A stretch of DNA of 64,000 bases, from contig JAGTWJ010000003.1 of assembly GCA_020064725.1 (NCBI GenBank), forward strand, positions 1,550,001 through 1,614,000, written 5' to 3'. The notes under the pieces were generated by a model. It did not search any database. It worked only from the letters and a program-made list of their open reading frames with translations, and was not told the origin of the DNA. This DNA comes from Drechslerella dactyloides (lineage: Eukaryota > Ascomycota > Orbiliomycetes > Orbiliales > Orbiliaceae). Positions 57,855 through 64,000 of the stretch are shown here, one piece after another. The position numbers and the translations under genes are program-made. Each line of letters starts with the position of its first letter. Position 1 is the first letter of the stretch.

Positions 57855-60800
57855 CTAGAGCCAACCACTCACCGGCGCAGGGCTCCTCCTAGATCCACTG
57901 CCGTTGGGCGCGTTGACCGGGAACCTAGCCGGCGCCGGCGTCAGAAGCCTGTGGCTCTGCCCATCGACCTTGTCGATGCCTTTGCCGAGGATGCCAACGC
58001 ACTTCATCATGTAGTGCGTCACAAAGCTCTCCGTGTAGTACGAGTGGCCGGCGCTGTGGTCCGCTACGAGGTTATGCGCGATCTCATGGCACAGCACAAC
58101 GAACCAGTAGACCAGCGCGTCGCTTTCAGCGTTGGGACGGCCGTCGTGTATTGCTGGCGCGTGCAGCTGCGTGAAGTACGAGTAGTTGCAGAACAAGCTA
58201 CCGCTAGTGTTGAACGCGATGGTGCGCGACTTGTCGTAGTAGAGCTGGATCTTCTTGAGCGGCATCTCGAAGACATTTTTGGCCAGCGCTGAGAGCACGC
58301 GGCTGAACAGGATGAGGTCGGTCAGGTTGTCGCCGACAAATTTTTGCTTCTCGTGCTCGGAGAGACCGCTGAGGAGGAAGAAGTCCACCTCTGTCGGGAG
58401 CTGGCAGATTTTGACGAGATCCGATGGCGGCCTTGAGTCGCAGTATGTGTTCTGCTCCATTACCTCCGTAGCCGATGGTGGTGAGAAGTGGCTGTTGCTA
58501 CCATAGGGTTTCAGGGCCCCGATTGCGTTCTTCAACGTCTGGTTGAGTAGTTCCGGAGGAGTCGCTTTGACTTCTCCGCCTTCATCTTGCCAGTTGTCGC
58601 TGGTTTGCTGGGGTCCCGTGGATCCGGACCTCCCCAGAAGACCGCCTAGGAGATCCTGTGGTCCAGCGCCTCCAGGGGCTCTGATACCATCGTCGCGATC
58701 GAACCCTAGCCCGCTCCGGAGACGGTTGAAGATTCCACTTCTCCTTTGGCCTTCTAGCGGTCGACCGAAGTCTGTCGGTGGTGGCGGCGGAGGACGAGCC
58801 AGGTCTTCAGGAGAATCGAAAGCACCCGGCATTCTATGACGGGGTGGTGTGACAGCCATCCCAGCGAGTGGCTGAGTTTCGTCCGTGTACGGCGGCGGCT
58901 TGTCACTCCCGGTTGTCAACGCGTGGAATGCGTTCTTCTCCGCTTCTTCCTGTGCCTTTTTCTGAGCTTCCAACATCCTCTGTTTCTGTTCCTCCGCAAC
59001 TCTCATCTCGTGCTCTTTCTTCAGTCTCAGGATTCGGTCAACGTTGTACCCGCGGCTCTTCAATGTGTACAGATCGGTGCTCAGCAAGCTCTCCAACAAC
59101 AGCGAGGAGTGAGGCTTTGGTTTGACGAGAATCAACTTCATAAGTTGAGCTGCCACATCAAAGACCGTATAGTCCTGGGTAACGTGGAGGATAGCGTTGT
59201 TCTTGTCCTTGGAGTTGACAATCGCAGCAGTCGTCTTCTCCACATGGCTCCTGGTACCTCTTGGTGACTGCAAGGTTCTGCGAAGTCTGATCGATCCCAC
59301 GATCCACACCTCCAGGTTTGCCTCCAGCCACTTGATATCGTGTTTAACGAGGGAGTGGTTGTTATGGAAGAAGAGTCGGCATCGCTCGAGGCAAAGTTCT
59401 CGAAGCCTCTTACTCTTGGAGGGGTCCTGAAGAATTCTACCAATCGTCCACTCCAGAGCGACTTGTTTCGAGACAAGACTCGAGCCAAGACCGGTGTAGA
59501 AACTTTCCAAGGCCTCCTCTTGCGGGCATGCAAGTATATCACCCTTGAAGATGTTGAAGATGATAAAGTCGTCGACGATGACAATCTCATCCGCGCTGGC
59601 AAGTTGGTACTCCTTGAAATTCTTCTCCTCCTCCAGATCCATCGGGCCGCCATCGTCCTCTTTCTCCACCTTTTCGATCGTCGCGAGCAGGAACCTGCTT
59701 TGCTTCATGGCCTTGTGCAAGACCCGGTCCTGCTTCAATTCAGGGTAAGATTCCGCAACGCGTCTGAGAATATTGAGATATTTGACATCCGACTCGCATG
59801 ACGCTAAAAGCCTCTCGGCATCTCTAGTAAGCATGTAAGCGATCTCGGAAATCGTAGGCTCCAGTTTAGAGCCACACTTCATCAGGAATGGGTTGGCATC
59901 CGCGCCGAAATCAACAAAGTCAAAGACGTCTGTGAATTGGCTGCTGTCACCACCCAAGAAGCAGTTTCGAGGGGTGGACAACTTGACATGCCCATTTTTG
60001 GTCAATGGGACGATCGTGGCTCTTCCAAGCCTATCGATGTGTGATGCATGGATCTCTAGCAGCCTGGTTGCAAAGTAACTGAATGTCGTCTTCGCATCCG
60101 GAACAGTGGTTGGAGGATGCTGGATCAGCTTGTTGACCGCAAAGTCCATCGGTGGGTCAGATTTGACGCCGAATTTGCCAGCATGATCTCTGAGGTCCTG
60201 GCGAAGAATTGGAACTCCCAGGACAGATGCTCGTGGATTAGTGTAGCATGTGGCGGGATTTGCAAGCCTCGGGACCCCAGGCTGCGCATTCGGGCCCTCG
60301 AGGGGCAGGAATGGAACTTTCTGCTCGCCGAGCTGATAGCTGTTGTAATTGTTGATAACGTAGTTCGTGGTAAAGTACTTGAGGCCTTTCTCGCGTCTCG
60401 CATGTGCTTTCACGGGGTCCCTCTCGTCAGCCCCGGTGAACACTTGCATGAGATAAGTAATGTTCGGATATAAATTCAGTCCAAGTTTCATCACAAACTT
60501 CTCCTCAGCGGTCTGTCCATTGCGCCAATTTTGAGAGCCGCCGGGCCACTGAATGATCGGACATTCTAGATCCCGAAGGTCTTGCTTTGGAACAAACAAG
60601 TCCATCGCGCGATACACCTTCTTGTCATCGCCTTCGGCTTTGCAGAACGGCGTTTGTTTCAGCTTCAGGATATCTTCCGGAGGGATATCTTGGCTGACGC
60701 TGGTAAAGTACTTGATGAGGTCGTAAGCGCTCCAGGTTGCGGCGGAATCATCGCCCTTAGCTTGAAGGCGCTGCAAGACAAGCGACAGCTCGAGGGTTTT

Positions 60801-63342
60801 TCGAACCCCCAAAGCAACAAGGTAATCCTCCTTGACTCCGTTCATCGCCTGAATGATAGGCAAATCCTTGAATATCTTGACCGTTGGAAAGTACGCTTCG
60901 CCGGGTTTCCGCATGCCCTTAGTCGAAGGCACGCACGGAATCGCCTTCAAGGCTGTCGCGATAGCATTCTTGTCGCCAGGAGCCAGCTTCCGCCATGCCT
61001 TGGCCAATATAGCATGGAACTGAGCAGCAAATTGAGGCGAAAGAGTGATATTATGCTCTAACGTGATCTGCTCCAAAGTATCCTTAGATGCTAGATATAC
61101 GGCCCAGTCCACCAACTCCAGCTCCTTCCAACCAAGAGCTTGAAGCTCCTCGCGTTTCATTGTCTTGGTGAGAGAGAAGGGAATACAGGTAGGTGGAACT
61201 GGCATCTCAGGCGGGAGAACTGCAGGCGTGGCAAAAGTCTTGATCTGTGCAAGAGAGACGGGCGACCCCATCGACTCTGCAGATTCGGGTTCATCCGGGT
61301 TGGCGGAATTTGCGACAGCGACGTTAATTAACTCTTGAACAAATTCATCCGAGACTTCTCCCGCCATCGCCTTCTTGGCCAGCCACTTCAAGAAGGTGAC
61401 CATCTGAGCAGCAGTCAACGCCTTGTCCTCGAGCTCTTTCTTCATATCCTTGAGAGAGAATTCATGAATGAAGCCGTAGAGCCTCAGAGTCTTAACAAAT
61501 CCAGGGGCGTCGGCTTGGACGGACGGCGGCAGCAAGGGGATGCCGGATAAGAAACTACTAATTTCCTCTGCACCCTTCGGGATGATCCGGACAGTGTTGC
61601 TAGGCAGGATACCCTTTGTGCTGATCACCTCCATCATGTTCGAGCATTGCCAAAACGCTTCCTCGATGATCTGGCCGACGACTGGACTTGGTGTACTCTC
61701 GACAAAGGTAAACATGTTCATGATATGCAGCGCAGACGACGCAACTTTGTGCCAGGCATCCGCGGCCGATGCTGGCTTTCCTTCGCCATTTTGTATTCTT
61801 CCACGCAAGTTCCCCATCTCATAGTAGTATACGATCCGGGCAAGAATACCAGCCATGCGGAGCATTTCGGCGTTCCAGTCTTTGACGTAGCGTGCGTTAA
61901 AGTCGATGCTCTCACGCTCAACAGTCGGAATGACACTGTGGGCAGCAAAGTGCGCCCGGATAGCCGTGGTTTGGTGAGTCGCGAATCCGATGAATATCTT
62001 GCCCAATTTCGTAGGCAGAACATTCGCGAAAATGAAGGTTTCCGACTTTGTATCCGCGGATTCAGATGCGTCCAACTCGTCCTTCGACATGGTTAGAATG
62101 GCACACTGGGTCCTTCGCGGGGGCGGCTTTTTGGTGGCACGTTCCAGGTTGGCTGCGAAGCTAGAGGAAACATTCGACTGAAGATTTGCGGTGGCTATCC
62201 TGAGGAATATGGTGCTCGTGGAGACTTTGGAGAGATCAACAGTCTCGAGTAGGTTCTGTGACGAGCCTTGCCGAGAGATGTCCTTGAGACTGCTCGACGC
62301 CGCTGGTGCAGCGAGCCTTTGCCAGAAACCTCGAAAGCCGCTGCCGACGGTATCGACGACAGTTTGTCCAAGCTTCGGCTTCTCCTTATAGTTGACGATT
62401 CCCATGACATTGGCCGTGAGTTGGACGCTCTCGGAATCCACGCCAATGATTCTGAGCATCGCTCCGGTTCCTTTCTGGGACGTCGATATAGTTGATGGAA
62501 GCGACAGTGGGTTGGCGGGAGACTTGTTCTTCTTCAGCGATGTGATGCAGTAATTATCGACGTATAAGTCTATCTGCTCCAATGAAACGAATGTGAGGGA
62601 GGTTGCGAGAAACTGTGAGAGCGAAACCAGAGGTGGCGGGTCGGCTGGTTGTCGGTATTCAAGGAGGAAGGTCGTCATGAGATCATGTTGTGGAAGCTTT
62701 GCTCTCCGTGTGAATAGCTGGTTGCCCTTCCAGTAAAACGCCATCGCCTGTGAGCCGGAGGATACGAACGGCTCCTCACACTCATCGAAGACACTGTAGA
62801 AACCGACGCCGAAAGCACCTGCACACTTATATCAGTTTACCATTCTGCCCTGGCCTCAAACGAAACGGTACCCACCGATTTTGGTCTCGTCGGGATTTCC
62901 TTCAGCGATTCTCTTCAGCCTCTGCCAGTCCTCTTCCCGAAACGGAATTCCGTCGTTCTTGACGAGCATGCGCTTGCACTTGCTCTTTAACATTCGCTTT
63001 AACTCTTCGTTCTTCCGTTGTGTAGCGTTCATGATACTCGTATCCGCCGAGGAGTCGAGGGAGCCTGGGCCGGCGGTCTCATATCGTATCTCCACACGCT
63101 TCGCGCTTGCGTCTGCGGCGTTCTGCAGCAGTTCTCGTAGGGTCGTATGTTCACCGGAGTATCGGGCGAGAACTTTGTCGATCTAACAGACACGAGGGTC
63201 AGCATGAACACAGACGTCGAAGACGCCATACCGGGTAGCCGCAGAGACGTACCAGAGCTCGTGTGTTAACCGTGACTGCTTCCTCATCGACTCCAGACCC
63301 AAGGGTCGACTGCCGCAGCGAGTTGTAGTCTATGACCGACAT
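57855..63342 (-). CDS. DUF3684/sacsin-like protein: Hsp90-type ATPase fold with C-terminal HExxH motif
   Basis: Three exons, 63342-63253, 63182-62876 and 62818-57855, coding for 1786 residues with all phases closing. The N-terminus has the GHKL/Hsp90 signatures: ELLQNAADAS (residues 47-56), NDGIPF (106-111) and GAFGVGFYSVF (about 133-143). DUF3684 follows, with a very long middle part of no clear repeats. A low-complexity, charged and Pro-rich linker spans about 1390-1500. Near the C-terminus is HEIAHNLVADH (1710-1720), a zinc-metalloprotease-like HExxHxx(V)xxH. Fungal homologues are uncharacterised. By likeness to sacsin, a chaperone or quality-control role is inferred. The start is the first ATG in a short exon followed by donor GTACGT. 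Confidence 0.8.
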
Positions 63343-64000
63343 GTTGAGGGAGCTTAATGCTACCAGGCGGATGTAAGTATGTCCAGTTCGCGATATCTGT
63401 TCGCTAAGAAGTATGCCGACAACTTGACTGCCGTGATTCAAGAAGAATCAAGAAATGCAAATGGTCCTGAACGAGTGCCGGTAAGATGTGGAAGATGTGG
63501 GGAGTAGAGGTGGGCGGAAGCTTTTTATGTCGGCCGAGCGCCAGTTAAAGAGAGTTGCGGCTGCTGTTGACACATCTGTCAGTGGCTGCTTTCACGAGAA
63601 TATCCGCGTGGTCACTGGCCCCGTATCCGGGCAGGAGACCGCAACTGCGGTCGTTTGCCTGCTATTGACCTGCCTATGACGCGGCCAGGGGCCTTGGACT
63701 CGGCGGATGAAGGAACTGAGCAGCTGACCGCTTACCAAAGTATAGCCAGAACTCTGCTGTCGGACAGGACTACAGCCCACGTTTTCTGTCCGAGATGGTT
63801 TGATATCGAGAGAGGTATTTTGTTTCGAGCGTCCACGGCGAAATTTCGAGAAGGCGAGACGTCGTCAGCTCCAGAGAGGGCGCGGGCCAGGGTCAATTGT
63901 CGCGTTTGCTCCAGCAACCGTCGCAGGAGAATCGATCGGATGACAAATGCTGGAGAGGAGGGAGAAGAAGGTCAGAGAAGGATTCGAGAGAGGGAGCAGG
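63343..64000. other. Upstream region of the DUF3684 gene, window edge
   Basis: About 660 bp with no supported gene. It ends in a purine-rich tract (from about 63945) that continues past the window edge. It probably carries the DUF3684 gene promoter. ORFs of about 60 codons here are not called. Confidence 0.4.

Noticed and set aside
1..64000. CRISPR array, bacterial operon or phage-type system
   Set aside because: No regularly spaced identical repeats of the right size; all genes are spliced eukaryotic genes.

Overview
This is nuclear DNA from a filamentous ascomycete (Pezizomycotina). The evidence is many 45-100 nt spliceosomal introns with GTRWGT-like donors and CTAAC/CTRAY branch points, conserved eukaryotic genes in single copy (SRO7, SEC22, CAX4, MOD5, LOC1, MIS6, FAR11), fungal-only families (PXB/DUF3818, DUF1479, DUF3684, GH3-GNAT fusion) and a tRNA-Ser with an anticodon-loop intron. 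A Eurotiomycete-like fungus is plausible, but the class cannot be fixed from this window alone. Exon-intron models were built by hand from reading frame and splice signals. In every multi-exon gene the phases close and end at a stop codon.

Layout. 0-4 kb: a cysteine-rich secreted protein of unknown function and tRNA-Ser(CGA). 4-19 kb: Sro7/Lgl exocytosis protein (+), PXB/DUF3818 protein (-), a tRNA-like element, an Eht1/YheT-type alpha/beta hydrolase (+), Loc1 (-), a stretch dense in small hairpins, and a ten-exon GH3 glycosidase fused to two GNAT acetyltransferase domains (-). 19.2-26.8 kb: about 7.6 kb with no recognisable gene. 26.8-41.5 kb: a compact housekeeping block with Mis6/CENP-I, a serine palmitoyltransferase small-subunit-like micro-protein, an ASXH-domain protein, Sec22, Cax4, a DUF1479 oxygenase-like protein, Mod5 and a MaoC-type hot-dog protein. 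41.5-48.3 kb: sparse, holding one alpha-glucoside/maltose MFS permease. 48.3-52.1 kb: the STRIPAK subunit Far11/STRIP. 52.5 kb: a non-autonomous DNA transposon (MITE). 53.7-57.3 kb: a divergent accessory pair (protease-fold protein and F-box protein) sharing a promoter that carries a regularly spaced GTCTCG array. 57.8-63.3 kb: a 1786-residue DUF3684/sacsin-like protein with an N-terminal Hsp90-type ATPase fold and a C-terminal HExxH motif.

How the genes relate. Sro7, Sec22, Cax4 and the SPT small subunit all belong to secretion or ER lipid and glycan metabolism, and several genes share short bidirectional promoters or nearly touching 3' ends. That is normal fungal gene packing, and I see no biosynthetic cluster. 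The less ordinary material is the ATPase-HExxH protein, the in-frame stop and extension at the end of FAR11, the degenerate active sites of the GH3 and protease-like proteins, the GTCTCG motif family, and the hairpin cluster near 15.2 kb.
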